In this document: one piece after another, positions 1 to 8,509 of the stretch | Layout: every line of letters starts with the position of its first letter | How positions within the stretch are numbered: position 1 is the first letter of the stretch | Assembly: GCA_001648575.1 (NCBI GenBank) | Contig: LQXN01000063.1 | Span: forward strand, 1-64,000 | DNA length: 64,000 nucleotides | Direction of reading: 5' to 3' | Source: Sutcliffiella horikoshii DSM 8719 | GTDB lineage: Bacteria; Bacillota; Bacilli; Bacillales; Bacillaceae_I | Translations under genes and position numbers: made by a program | The notes under the pieces: model-generated | What the model was told of the DNA's origin: nothing | What the model saw: the letters and a program-made list of their open reading frames with translations, nothing else | Databases searched by the model: none

Positions 1-46
1 GCTTCAATCAACAGCTAGAAATTGAATTTACAACTCATAACTCTTA

Positions 47-92
47 AAGCAGAAGAATGTTTAAGTTTTTAAACCCTCTTCTGCTTTTTTTG
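47..92 (+). terminator. Intrinsic terminator
   Basis: Arms AGCAGAAGA and TCTTCTGCT are separated by about 28 bases and followed by a run of seven T on the plus strand. It probably ends a gene lying left of the window. Confidence 0.6.
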
Positions 93-614
93 TTAAATAA
101 TATTTTTAAATAAATATTTAGGTGGTATTCAATTGATTTCTAGCTAAGAGTACTTTAATCTCTAGTTATCTATGATATTGTAGTCTCAAAAAATAATATG
201 TTTCGTCAAATAAATGAACTTGTAGATTGCATGTTTATCAGGACCGTCCCTTTTTTTTCAGCTTCCTTTAGCTTTGCATAAGTGATGTTGAGAACTGTTT
301 AGCTTTATTTGATGAAAAATGATTTATTCAACTTGACGGTTACGCGATGTGATGGCTTTACAGATCCATCAATGATGTGGTCTTTTCAATGGCAGAGGTG
401 GATCAATTTGATGTATGCGGTTGGCCAAAAACATGGCAATGATCTAAAAATAAATAAAGGGTCGAGGTATTCTTCCCTCGACCTTCTCTTATGAAATCTG
501 AAAAAGAAAAAGATCCATAGCTCCAAAAGGGTAGATACCTGTCTCAAGTGCAAGATTAAATCACTTGGCCCTTCGTCGGGCCATCAATATTGGTAAATGG
601 AAAAAGTAAGCCAT

Positions 615-652
615 AAAAAAGATCAGTGGTTTTGAGCCACTGATCTTTTTTA
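615..652 (-). terminator. Intrinsic terminator of the small secreted peptide gene
   Basis: AAAGATCAGTGG pairs with CCACTGATCTTT around a six-base loop. A run of T on the minus strand and A/T tails on both sides make it potentially bidirectional. It begins four bases after the stop codon of the minus-strand gene at 656. Confidence 0.8.
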
Positions 653-655
653 TGA

Positions 656-856
656 CTATAGGCATACGTGGTTTGGTCCACCTGGGTTATGTGGGTACCA
701 AGTACAAGGTTTTTTGGGACCATAACTACAGTCCGGAACCGCTCCAGCTGGTTGACAGCCCACGTTTCGTGATGCTGATGCATCTACTCCGTATAATGAA
801 GAAGCTAATATTGCTACCATACTTAAAATTCCAAGCTTTTTTCTGAAGTTTTTCAT
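656..856 (-). CDS. Small secreted cysteine-containing peptide, function unknown
   Basis: A 66-residue protein. Residues 1 to about 28 form a Sec-type signal peptide: a basic start (MKNFRKKLG), a hydrophobic core and a small-residue stretch (VDASAS) that could be cut. The predicted mature part is only about 38 residues, with four Cys, several Pro and Gly, and the ending PGGPNHVCL. I chose the second ATG because AAGGAG lies nine bases before it, whereas the upstream ATG (at 865) abuts the ribosome binding site. A strong terminator follows directly, so it is a complete single-gene unit. I do not recognise the family. Four Cys could form two disulfides, as in small toxins or bacteriocins, but no immunity or export gene lies beside it. 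Confidence 0.65.
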   Translation of the reverse strand: MKNFRKKLGILSMVAILASSLYGVDASASRNVGCQPAGAVPDCSYGPKKPCTWYPHNPGGPNHVCL

Positions 857-1396
857 TATGTTCATCTCCTTTTATGTAATACCTAAATAATAACATTAAC
901 CGACATAAAAAATGGAAATATTTCAAATATTTTATATTCTTCTAGGAATAATTACTCTAACACTTATATAAAATGAGTAGTTTGTAATAGTTTAATGTAG
1001 TAACGTTAATTTCCTTATTCTTTATACTTTTCTGCTTAAATAAGACAAAACGGGAGGTATGAACTAAAAAGGAATTTCATATAGGAGCTATTTTATTCTT
1101 GAATACTGGAATAAAGTCGATATATACAACTATCTTATATCTATCATCCACTATAAAATAATCTCAATAATAGAATTATAGACAGGTTCTTCGCTCCAAA
1201 GAATGACGAACCTGCCTTTTTATATTATTTCGATATACTATGCGAGATTAGTCGATATTTATCAAGATAAAAGTAAGACTATCAAACAAGTGAAAGCATT
1301 TTGCTTGTACAAACGTTGGTTTAAAATTAACTTTCTTAGTATACCTTTAACAATTCCTAACAAACGTGCGTCCCCGTGCTTCCAAGCACTACTCTC
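857..1396. other. Intergenic stretch, no clear gene
   Basis: AT-rich DNA upstream of the secreted peptide gene. The only clear structure is a hairpin at 1181-1222 (arms AGGTTC and GAACCT with a plus-strand T-rich tail) that looks like a plus-strand terminator with no intact gene before it. A stop-interrupted frame of about 40 codons precedes it, which may be the relic of a small gene. The plus-strand open frame 1203-1454 runs antisense into the next gene and is not credible. Confidence 0.5.
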
Positions 1397-2026
1397 TCAA
1401 ATCGAATTCATTAAATCAAAAAAGTGTTCAGGTTTTTGTGTTTTGTTAAGTTGATACCATGAGTGTAATGTGGTGGGTGATAACACTTCTAGTTTTTCGA
1501 GTACTTCTCTTGCAAATTCGAGGGGAGCGATTCCGGATGCGGTGATTAGGTTATCACTGGTTGTTACGACCTGCTCCTCCTCGTGAAGCTTTTCTCCTTT
1601 GTAGTTGGGGCATACCATTTTTAAGTAGTCCAAGTTATTACTTGTATGTTTTCTTGTGTCGAGGCAGCCCATATTGGCAAGTCCCATGGTTGCGCCACAT
1701 ATTGCGGCTACTATCGTTCCTTTTTCCAATGCTTTAGCAACTGTTTGAAGGATGGGGTGTTGGGCAGTTTCTCCCCAGGTTTCCCCTCCAGGTAAAATAA
1801 GCAGGTCTGACTTTTTAAAGGTACAGTGATCAAGGGAAAGATCTGGGGTTATGTTGAGACCTCCCATTGTGGTAATCGTTTGTTTGGTTGTTCCTACTGT
1901 TATTATGTTCATAGGGGCGATTTCTTTTTTGAAGTATCTACCAGTGTTTAGTTCAGCGATTAAATAGCCATATTCCCAGTCTGACATAGTGTCGAATACA
2001 TATAAATAAGTTTTTCTTGTTTGCAT
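1397..2026 (-). CDS. DJ-1/PfpI family protein (class I glutamine amidotransferase-like)
   Basis: A 209-residue cytoplasmic protein of the DJ-1/PfpI superfamily, which includes chaperone-like proteins, glyoxalases and proteases. The nucleophile elbow is visible as AAICGAT, placing the candidate catalytic Cys at residue 110. An earlier LILPGGETW loop (about 77-85) supplies the glycine-rich turn typical of the fold, and the length is normal for the family. GGGAG lies about nine bases before the ATG. It stands alone: downstream is empty DNA and upstream is a terminator and a decayed regulator gene. The closest named relative I can suggest is the B. subtilis YdeA type; substrate unknown. Confidence 0.85.
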   Translation of the reverse strand: MQTRKTYLYVFDTMSDWEYGYLIAELNTGRYFKKEIAPMNIITVGTTKQTITTMGGLNITPDLSLDHCTFKKSDLLILPGGETWGETAQHPILQTVAKALEKGTIVAAICGATMGLANMGCLDTRKHTSNNLDYLKMVCPNYKGEKLHEEEQVVTTSDNLITASGIAPLEFAREVLEKLEVLSPTTLHSWYQLNKTQKPEHFFDLMNSI

Positions 2027-2064
2027 TTGCGATTGCTCCCATCATCATTGATATCTCTTAGTAT

Positions 2065-2105
2065 AATAAAACTTCCCTGACAACCGCTGTCAGGGAAGTT
2101 TTATT
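2065..2105. terminator. Bidirectional terminator-like hairpin
   Basis: CTTCCCTGACA pairs with TGTCAGGGAAG around a five-base loop, flanked by AATAAAA and TTTTATT, so it can act on either strand. It overlaps the stop codon of the WYL-type stub that follows. Confidence 0.7.
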
Positions 2106-2334
2106 CTTGATAAAGTTGTATCAATTCTGTAAGGTGTTGCATCATGTTTTCTTTAAGGCTGATCGGTTCAATAATTTTGATAGATGTACCGAAAGGGATG
2201 AGTAAGGCAGGGACATAGGCATGCATCGTTTTTTCTTCAAGGAGGAATGTTGCTTGACTCTCCGTTCTTTCTTGTAAGTAATGCTCAAAAAACCAATGTA
2301 GGCAGATGTTTTTTAGTGAATTCTCTTTCCCGGT
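2101..2334 (-). pseudogene. C-terminal stub of a WYL-domain transcriptional regulator
   Basis: Read on the minus strand, about 75 codons stay open and end in a TAA at 2101-2103. The translation contains LKNICLHWFFEHYLQERTES followed by TMHAYVPALLIPFG. This has the look of the C-terminal region of YafY/YobV-type HTH-WYL regulators, which sense ligands and are often autoregulated. No helix-turn-helix half and no start codon with a ribosome binding site are present upstream, so only the 3' end survives. The family call rests on my reading of the sequence. Confidence 0.5.
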
Positions 2335-2499
2335 AAGTACTTAACGGGAAATGTACCTTCGGAGCTCTTCCTATGCTTCACTATCTAGCTGGTGAAGTAA
2401 GTTATTGTACACACAAAAATTAGTCAATCCTCGTAATGGCATGGGGGATAAAAGAGGTTTTATTTGCTTTCATAAAAACAGACAGCTAGCCACAAATTC

Positions 2500-2862
2500 T
2501 TGACCACCTGCCTTATAACTCTTTCTTCAATTCAAGTCCTGGAAATGGTTCGAGGGACTGTTCCCTCGACCCACCAGGAAGAGTGGCATTTAGATTTCAG
2601 GTATTTTCGTACCCGAGAAGATGACGAAAAACACTTTAGGGATGATATACGTGCAAGAGAAATTATTTGGCGTACTTATGGTCGATTAACCATATTTGAT
2701 AAGAGCCCTATAACAAAATTTACTTTAGCGGTTAGTAATGAAAAAATATATAAGGTTATATTAAAATACCCACCCCGATTGTTAAATCTAAGCGTTTCTA
2801 CCATGTTAATTGATTTAAATACTGGTAAAATTATCGATGATCAAATATTAACATATGAATAA
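2500..2862 (+). pseudogene. Orphan reading frame, probably a gene remnant
   Basis: An open frame of 120 codons whose only upstream starts are TTG-type and lack a ribosome binding site. Its first third runs through a hairpin repeat at 2551-2576 and does not look coding. From about codon 28 to the end the sequence has normal protein character (for example REIIWRTYGRLTIFDKSP and STMLIDLNTGKIIDDQ) and ends cleanly at a TAA before a hairpin. I do not recognise it. It may be the 3' end of a gene truncated by rearrangement. Confidence 0.35.
2551..2576. repeat. Hairpin repeat GAGGGACtgtTCCCTC
   Basis: CGAGGGA and TCCCTCG are perfect inverted arms around CTGT, with GGTT and ACC extending the dyad. 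A related hairpin with GGTCGAGG and CCCTCGACC arms lies near 461-486. It differs from the GGGTCWGACCC palindromes found further right. Confidence 0.5.
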
Positions 2863-2887
2863 GTCTTATTTTTTCTAACCCAAATAA

Positions 2888-2916
2888 GCCCGCCTAGCTG
2901 TAGTAGCTAAGCGGGC
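2888..2916. terminator. Hairpin between decayed genes
   Basis: GCCCGC pairs with GCGGGC, and CTAGCT with AGCTA inside it. There is no clean T-run on either side, so terminator function is uncertain. It lies between the plus-strand remnant ending at 2862 and the minus-strand galE stub ending at 2937. Confidence 0.45.
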
Positions 2917-2936
2917 AATCACATAATAGTAAATAC

Positions 2937-3046
2937 TTATTGTTCCTTAAAGTTCTTCTCATATCGCCATGCATCACGGCAAATCGTCACAATGTCACGT
3001 TTAGCATTCCACCCTAGTTCCCTTTCAAGCTTTAGATGCATCAGCG
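2937..3046 (-). pseudogene. C-terminal stub of a UDP-glucose/UDP-galactose 4-epimerase (GalE-like)
   Basis: About 36 codons remain open on the minus strand and end at TAA (2937-2939). They contain LKLERELGWNAKRDIV and ICRDAWRYEKNFKEQ, matching the usual GalE C-terminus, where a helix with LGW and a late W-R/W motif precede the end. The frame is lost upstream, where the sequence runs into unrelated DNA before the ABC transporter gene. It is most simply the last remnant of an epimerase gene that once closed the polysaccharide operon. Confidence 0.65.
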
Positions 3047-3156
3047 TAACAAGAGGAAATCCTCAGGGTTTTACTCTCCTTGTACGAGAATAGAAATACG
3101 CTATAACTCTTGCATTATTATTCCGAACTTGCCTATTATCACTACATATTAGTTGA

Positions 3157-4917
3157 TTATTTAACGACTTTAGAAATTAGTTCCCCATTTGACATAGTAA
3201 ATACTATATCACAGTTCTCAATTGTACTTAATCGATGAGCAATAATAATTAAAGTTTTATCGCCTTTCAAACCATCAATAGCTTTCATAATTTCCTTCTC
3301 AGTCTCATTATCTAATGCGGATGTAGCCTCATCTAAAAATAAAATTTCAGGATTATGGTATAGTGCTCTTGCAATACCTATCCGTTGTCGTTGTCCACCA
3401 GATAACCTCACTCCACGTTCCCCTACAAAAGTATCTAATTTATCAGGCAAGTTAGATACATGATCTTTTAATTGTGCTTTTTCTAATGCATTCCACACTG
3501 CCTGATCATCAATATCCTTATCCTCTAGACCAAACGCTATATTTCTACGAATAGTATCATCAGAAAGATATATAGATTGAGGGATATACCCAATTTTTTG
3601 TTGCCAGAGTTTTTTTATCTCATTTGTTTCTTTTCCATCTACTTTAACCAAACCTTTGGATGGCTTTAATACTCCCAAAATAATATCAACAATAGTTGTT
3701 TTACCTGAACCTGATTCCCCTATAAAAGCAACAGATTGCCCAATAGGAATTGATAAACTAACATCTTTTACTGCATCTTCATGAGCAGTGGGATAGCAGA
3801 ATGATACATTTTCAACATCTATTGAACTTGTAAACTCCTTTTCCCTATTACTTTCTACTACATTTTGATCTTTAAACCCATCTATCATTGTTGAGCGTTC
3901 TAAACTTTCTGTCACTATATCATGATAAATTACATCAAGAGCTGGTTTATTATGACGTATTTGAGTCAATGAAGTTACCATTCGGTTTATAGATGGCATC
4001 AGCCTAAATGCCGCCATAGCAAACAGAGCTGTAGTTGATAATAATTGGTTTAAATCCTGAGTTTGGATCATAATTACTAAAATTACCATTAATATAGTAG
4101 CAACGACTATTGTTTCTATAAATAAACGAGGTACTTGTTTAATTAATTCATGAAAACGAGTAGAATGTGAAAACTTTTTACTTTCATTTGAATAGGCTTC
4201 TATAAAGAACTTTTCTCTTCCTAATACTTTAACTTCTTTAGCGGCTCCCAATCCTTGATTTACCCATTTAATCATACCACCTTGTGCGCTTTGTTGAGCT
4301 TTACCAGCTTCTGCAATTTTTTTTCGGAATAGTCTTAGAAACACGCCTACCGAAGTTCCCAGGATTAAACCAGATAATATTGTAGCTATAGGGGCCATAA
4401 TTAATAACAGCGCAAGAATTGATAATATAACTAGTAATTCTGTAACAAAAAGAAATGTAGGCACAATTATGCCCTTAAAGACTTTTTGTATTTCAGTATT
4501 CGTATTTCGAACAAGGTCAGCTGAATTCCGCTGTAAGTGAAACGTATATGGCTTCTTTAAATAAGCCGTAAGTAGTTTCTTAGACATTTTAACTTGTTCA
4601 TTATAAATTACTCTATATTGAGTATTGTAAAACCACACTAAATATAAATTTTTCAAAATAAAAAAACCTAAAAGTGCCATGGTAGCTGTAATAAGAAACG
4701 CATTAGTAGATTGAAAGCCTAAAAATTCGTATGCAGCTAGTAAAATTGTTTGTTCAAAAATCATCTCTGGATTAGTTACTATCCCAACAAAAGGAGCAAT
4801 TAACCCAATTCCTAATGTTTCAAACAGTGCAGCAAATATCATTAAAATAAAGAGTATTGAAAATTTCTTTTGTTCTTTTCGTCCAAATAACTTACGCAAC
4901 TTTTGTATATTATTCAT
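3157..4917 (-). CDS. PglK-like ABC exporter / lipid-linked oligosaccharide flippase
   Basis: A 586-residue half-transporter with an N-terminal membrane domain (about six helices in residues 15-320) fused to a nucleotide-binding domain. Walker A GESGSGKTT is near residue 400, the signature LSGGQRQR near 505, Walker B ILFLDEATSALD near 525 and the H-loop His (AHRLST) near 561. FHLQRNSADLVRNTNTEI and MIKWVNQGLGAAKEVKVLG resemble PglK, the ABC flippase of C. jejuni lipid-linked glycans. It is the last intact gene of the cluster, and no Wzx-type flippase is visible, so it probably flips the undecaprenyl-linked repeat unit. I prefer the ATG at 4917; the frame is open to a TTG at 4947, and neither has a strong ribosome binding site. 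Confidence 0.85.
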   Translation of the reverse strand: MNNIQKLRKLFGRKEQKKFSILFILMIFAALFETLGIGLIAPFVGIVTNPEMIFEQTILLAAYEFLGFQSTNAFLITATMALLGFFILKNLYLVWFYNTQYRVIYNEQVKMSKKLLTAYLKKPYTFHLQRNSADLVRNTNTEIQKVFKGIIVPTFLFVTELLVILSILALLLIMAPIATILSGLILGTSVGVFLRLFRKKIAEAGKAQQSAQGGMIKWVNQGLGAAKEVKVLGREKFFIEAYSNESKKFSHSTRFHELIKQVPRLFIETIVVATILMVILVIMIQTQDLNQLLSTTALFAMAAFRLMPSINRMVTSLTQIRHNKPALDVIYHDIVTESLERSTMIDGFKDQNVVESNREKEFTSSIDVENVSFCYPTAHEDAVKDVSLSIPIGQSVAFIGESGSGKTTIVDIILGVLKPSKGLVKVDGKETNEIKKLWQQKIGYIPQSIYLSDDTIRRNIAFGLEDKDIDDQAVWNALEKAQLKDHVSNLPDKLDTFVGERGVRLSGGQRQRIGIARALYHNPEILFLDEATSALDNETEKEIMKAIDGLKGDKTLIIIAHRLSTIENCDIVFTMSNGELISKVVK

Positions 4918-5046
4918 GGAATTTGTACACAACCTTATTTTGATCAATTACAATTCATAATTAATTCTTTTAAACTTAAATTACTAGGTAACAAAGAGAA
5001 AACTTATCCTTTTTTAGCAGAGTACAAAATACCTAAATATAGGATT

Positions 5047-5976
5047 TTATTTTTTAAAAGTCTTTATTTTCCTTAAATCATTTTTCCATAAAACGTACCC
5101 TAAAGGGACTGTTAGTATGTGTAATATCTTAGATTTTATTTCACGATTCTGCGCGATTATACCATCATCACAGTGGAAAGAGAAACGTATAAAATTAGCA
5201 TATTTCTTAACTAATTCCTTTAATGGAATTTTATAATTAGGAGCAATTACATTTATATACTCTTTGAAATAAAACCTTGTTCCTCTTTTGTTAGATAAAG
5301 AGTTTATTAATCTATTTCTTGTTAAACCATCATCCATATATTCCTTATACATCAATATCTTATTAACATATCTGAATTTATAATTAATACCAATTCTATT
5401 CCAAACTATACTTTCCTGTATAAATTTTTCACCTTCGAATACTGGAAATAAATTCACCTTCAATAAATCTGTTCTAATACATTGTGTTTTATCACCTTTA
5501 ATTTTATAAATCACGTTATTTATTATATGATTTGAATCAAATATATCTTCTGGAAATTCATCTCCAATAACTTTATTATTTTTAATATTTGCACATAATC
5601 CTATAACCCCAGCAAACTTATCTCTTTCTTGCTCGTCTATCGATTCCCAATAGTATTTCATAACCTCTAAACAGTCTTCCGTAATAAAATCATCTGAATC
5701 TATTGTTTTGAATAGTTTGCCTGTAGCTTTTTTTATTGCTAAATTTCTAGCGGAAGGTTTCCCCTTATTCTCTTGATAATAGTATTGAAATGGAAAGCTA
5801 ACTTTATTTTTCAACTCATTTAAAACTTCTTTTGTATTATCAGTAGATCCATCATCAACTATTATTAGCTCAAAATTCCTAAACGTTTGTTTTTCTACAC
5901 TCAAAAATAGACGCTCTAATGTGTGTGCTCTATTATATGCAGGGACAAATATTGTAAAGTAATACTTGTATTCCAT
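5047..5976 (-). CDS. Family 2 glycosyltransferase
   Basis: A 309-residue GT-A-fold enzyme expected to add one sugar from a nucleotide sugar to a lipid-linked glycan on the inner membrane face. It opens with the typical TIFVPAYNRAHTLERL strand-helix, followed by LIIVDDGSTDNT (about 39-50), which binds the nucleotide, and TIDSDD (about 92-97), the divalent-metal DXD-type motif. The C-terminal third is basic and specific to the enzyme, so the sugar cannot be read off. GGAGG lies six bases before the ATG. AT-rich like its neighbours. Confidence 0.9.
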   Translation of the reverse strand: MEYKYYFTIFVPAYNRAHTLERLFLSVEKQTFRNFELIIVDDGSTDNTKEVLNELKNKVSFPFQYYYQENKGKPSARNLAIKKATGKLFKTIDSDDFITEDCLEVMKYYWESIDEQERDKFAGVIGLCANIKNNKVIGDEFPEDIFDSNHIINNVIYKIKGDKTQCIRTDLLKVNLFPVFEGEKFIQESIVWNRIGINYKFRYVNKILMYKEYMDDGLTRNRLINSLSNKRGTRFYFKEYINVIAPNYKIPLKELVKKYANFIRFSFHCDDGIIAQNREIKSKILHILTVPLGYVLWKNDLRKIKTFKK

Positions 5977-6106
5977 ACACTTCCTCCTGTGTTATTAAAG
6001 TTCTACTATTGAACACCATTAGATTACTTATATTATGGTATTCAGCTTTTTAGTAGTAATTGATTTCTATGCTAAACTATTTGTTTTTTACATTTTTAAT
6101 AGGTCA

Positions 6107-7099
6107 TTATTTTTTTAATTGATTTAAAAAATCTTCCACTCTTAAATTCCAGCTGTTATTTTTGTTAAACATCCCCTCTTCGAAGATCCATTTATCTTCT
6201 ACATATAAATATCGTCCAGGAGTTCCATTTACACACATTTGATAGGGTTTTATTTTTGAACCAAAAATAGTTTGAAGTTCATTAACAAAAAAAGCTCCAT
6301 GTTCATCTTCAAAAAAGTCTACATTCATTGAATTAAAGTTGCCTATATCACAGACATATTTTAGGAAGTCCATAACAGCTTTAGGAGGAGTATCATAGTT
6401 TGCCTTTCCAGAACCACTTCTTAATCCCTTAGTATCCGGTAATTTCTTATGTGCAAAATAGGAATTGCCTATTTTAACACCTCGCCATTCGTGTTTAACA
6501 TTTATTCGTTCCTGAAAAAGTATATTATTAAATTGTTTATCATCCATTATTGGATATGGGATTTTATATTTGCTTTTTTTCCATTTCGTATAACCTAAAT
6601 TATAAAACTTCCACTTTGTAAACATTTTTTCGATTAATTTAATCGCTTCTTTTTGATTTTTTATAAGTCTTATACCTAGGGAGCCACTCCCTATATTTGG
6701 CTTAAAAAAAATAGGGTAATTTTTGTAAGAAACTGCAAAATCTAATGCTTCTCTTTTATTATAGAAAACAAACGTTTGAGGCATAGGAATGTTATTAGCT
6801 TCTAGCCAGTATGCCATATTTCTCTTATTTTCATAAATAAACAATTCATTATATGAAGGATATATTGGGTACTTTAAAATTTTATTAATAAAATAAAGTT
6901 TTTCATCGTACATTTCTTTCCAAATCGCTTTGCTACAAGATGGCCTAACTAAAAAACCATCACCGTCAAATTGCTCAATATTTTTAATCCAGTCCTTTGA
7001 AGTAATGTCTATAAGTTCGTACTTAATGTTTAAATCCTCACAAGCTTCTATATAATCTTTATGGATATTATTAATTTCCTTTATAACTCCAAGTTTCAT
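6107..7099 (-). CDS. ATP-grasp domain ligase of the polysaccharide cluster
   Basis: A 330-residue protein with a RimK-like ATP-grasp core. NYPIFFKPNIGSGSLGIRLI (about 128-147) is the ATP-binding lysine strand and glycine loop. ILFQERINVKHEWRGVKIG carries the second nucleotide-binding segment. SMNVDFFEDEHGAFFVNELQ (about 259-278) ends in the metal-binding Asn-Glu pair. ATP-grasp enzymes join a carboxylate to an amine or thiol through an acyl phosphate. In this cluster, which also encodes enzymes for a uronic acid sugar, it may amidate or aminoacylate the polymer; that is inference. No signal peptide or membrane span. GAGGG lies seven bases before the ATG. Confidence 0.8.
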   Translation of the reverse strand: MKLGVIKEINNIHKDYIEACEDLNIKYELIDITSKDWIKNIEQFDGDGFLVRPSCSKAIWKEMYDEKLYFINKILKYPIYPSYNELFIYENKRNMAYWLEANNIPMPQTFVFYNKREALDFAVSYKNYPIFFKPNIGSGSLGIRLIKNQKEAIKLIEKMFTKWKFYNLGYTKWKKSKYKIPYPIMDDKQFNNILFQERINVKHEWRGVKIGNSYFAHKKLPDTKGLRSGSGKANYDTPPKAVMDFLKYVCDIGNFNSMNVDFFEDEHGAFFVNELQTIFGSKIKPYQMCVNGTPGRYLYVEDKWIFEEGMFNKNNSWNLRVEDFLNQLKK

Positions 7100-7150
7100 A
7101 AACTAACCCTCGTTTCAATTACACTTTAAACATCACTCATTATAATTTAA

Positions 7151-8320
7151 TCAAGTTTTTGTAATTAATCTTATTAAATTTTTTGTGAAAATTTCAATAA
7201 GATTGATTTCATAAGATGCTTGTCTTAAATACATATATTGAATATATAACCCTAGTAAAACAAATGGTATATAGTATATTATATATAAACTATTAATTAA
7301 TTTATTTTTCCCTTTATTCAGTAGTGGCATCATTAAGATTGGTATAAAACTCAAAACTAAAAATCCAAATCTATCTACAATTAATAAGTTATTAAAGGCA
7401 CCAATACAAAACAGTGATAGAACTAACCCGTAATTATAAAAGCCCTTATACTTTTCAAAAATATTATTTTCCTTCTTCTTTAAGGTGAAATAAATTAAAA
7501 CATAAATCACACAAAATAAGAACTTCATACTTAGGTTTAATAAACCGAAATTACTAAAATTGGAATATCCGGTATATATTTCACCTTTAGTTGATACTTC
7601 ATTCAAGTAAGTAATATTGCTATTATTTAATATATTTATAATGCTATCAGCAAAAAGGCCCCATAAAAGAATACCTCCAACAAATAACCAATTAATTCTT
7701 TTAAATAAGGCGATAAAAATTCTCAAACCTATTAGTATAAGAGCAGAATAGTGTATTAAAGCTGCAAGTAAATAATAGATGTATGATTTTGGTGCCTTTT
7801 CCTTCAAAATAAACTCTTGATACAACCCATAGAAAAATAACGCCATCGCAACAGAGTTTCTAACACCACTTATTGGCCATATCAAATGCATCCACACTAT
7901 AATTATTATAAAGAAGCTTAACGTTATTTTTTGAGAAATTTGCTCTTTTTTTCCAAACTTAAATAAAGGTTTAAGAACAAAATAAAAGGTCAGTATAACG
8001 GCTGAAAACGGTAGTAAACTATAATTTTCTGTAACCGATATGAAGTAGAACCATAAATTTTGGATTATTAGAGGTTGAAACGATAAAACTTCCGAAATCG
8101 ATAAACCATTTAAGTTATCCATTCTTATAAAATGTCTATAAAGATCGTTAGAAGGCCTTGGAATATAATAATATCCTATAAATGCTAGGTTCAGAATTAC
8201 TCCACTCATATACCACATATAATTTTTTCTATCCTTATATATTCCCCAAAATAGAAGAGGAGTTGATAAAAATGGTAGTATAAAATATGCAGCCCCTATT
8301 ATAATTAATATTAATGTCAT
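7151..8320 (-). CDS. EpsG family polysaccharide polymerase-like membrane protein
   Basis: A 389-residue, very hydrophobic protein with roughly ten membrane segments. The early YYIPRPSNDLYRHF (about 51-64) resembles the extracellular loop of EpsG/Wzy-like proteins, where a conserved Asp-x-x-Arg-type segment follows the second helix. WPISGVRNSVAMALFFYGLY (about 148-167) is the other signature, a loop with an Arg next to a helix. The expected role is joining repeat units on the outer face of the membrane. It is the only polymerase candidate in the cluster. GAGG lies ten bases before the ATG. Confidence 0.8.
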   Translation of the reverse strand: MTLILIIIGAAYFILPFLSTPLLFWGIYKDRKNYMWYMSGVILNLAFIGYYYIPRPSNDLYRHFIRMDNLNGLSISEVLSFQPLIIQNLWFYFISVTENYSLLPFSAVILTFYFVLKPLFKFGKKEQISQKITLSFFIIIIVWMHLIWPISGVRNSVAMALFFYGLYQEFILKEKAPKSYIYYLLAALIHYSALILIGLRIFIALFKRINWLFVGGILLWGLFADSIINILNNSNITYLNEVSTKGEIYTGYSNFSNFGLLNLSMKFLFCVIYVLIYFTLKKKENNIFEKYKGFYNYGLVLSLFCIGAFNNLLIVDRFGFLVLSFIPILMMPLLNKGKNKLINSLYIIYYIPFVLLGLYIQYMYLRQASYEINLIEIFTKNLIRLITKT

Positions 8321-8509
8321 ATTTCTTATGCCTCTTTTTAATAGTTTTATATCAAAAATACACTTACAATAACTTCCATATATATTTACCTAACTTTACT
8401 CTTATAGACTCATTAAAAACTCAATTTTTATTATTTAAACACTAACTAAACAGACAGTGGTTCGCTACATTCTTTTCATTTATCTTTAAAGAGTCTAGAA
8501 TGATTATGA

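Larger units (their letters stand above)
1..655. other. Non-coding stretch with hairpins
   Basis: I see no convincing gene here. It contains a terminator at 47-92, a hairpin with arms reading GGTCGAGG and CCCTCGACC near 461-486, a short GGCCC/GGGCC hairpin near 556-574, and the terminator of the next minus-strand gene at 615-652. The one open frame on the plus strand (309-494) has no ribosome binding site and no recognisable sequence. The base composition and broken frames suggest decayed DNA at the far end of the polysaccharide cluster. Confidence 0.6.

Noticed and set aside
309-494. 61-codon plus-strand open frame near the left edge
   Set aside because: No ribosome binding site, no recognisable sequence, and its end runs into a hairpin.
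1203-1454. 83-codon plus-strand open frame
   Set aside because: Its end is antisense to the DJ-1-family gene, it begins inside a hairpin, and it has no ribosome binding site.
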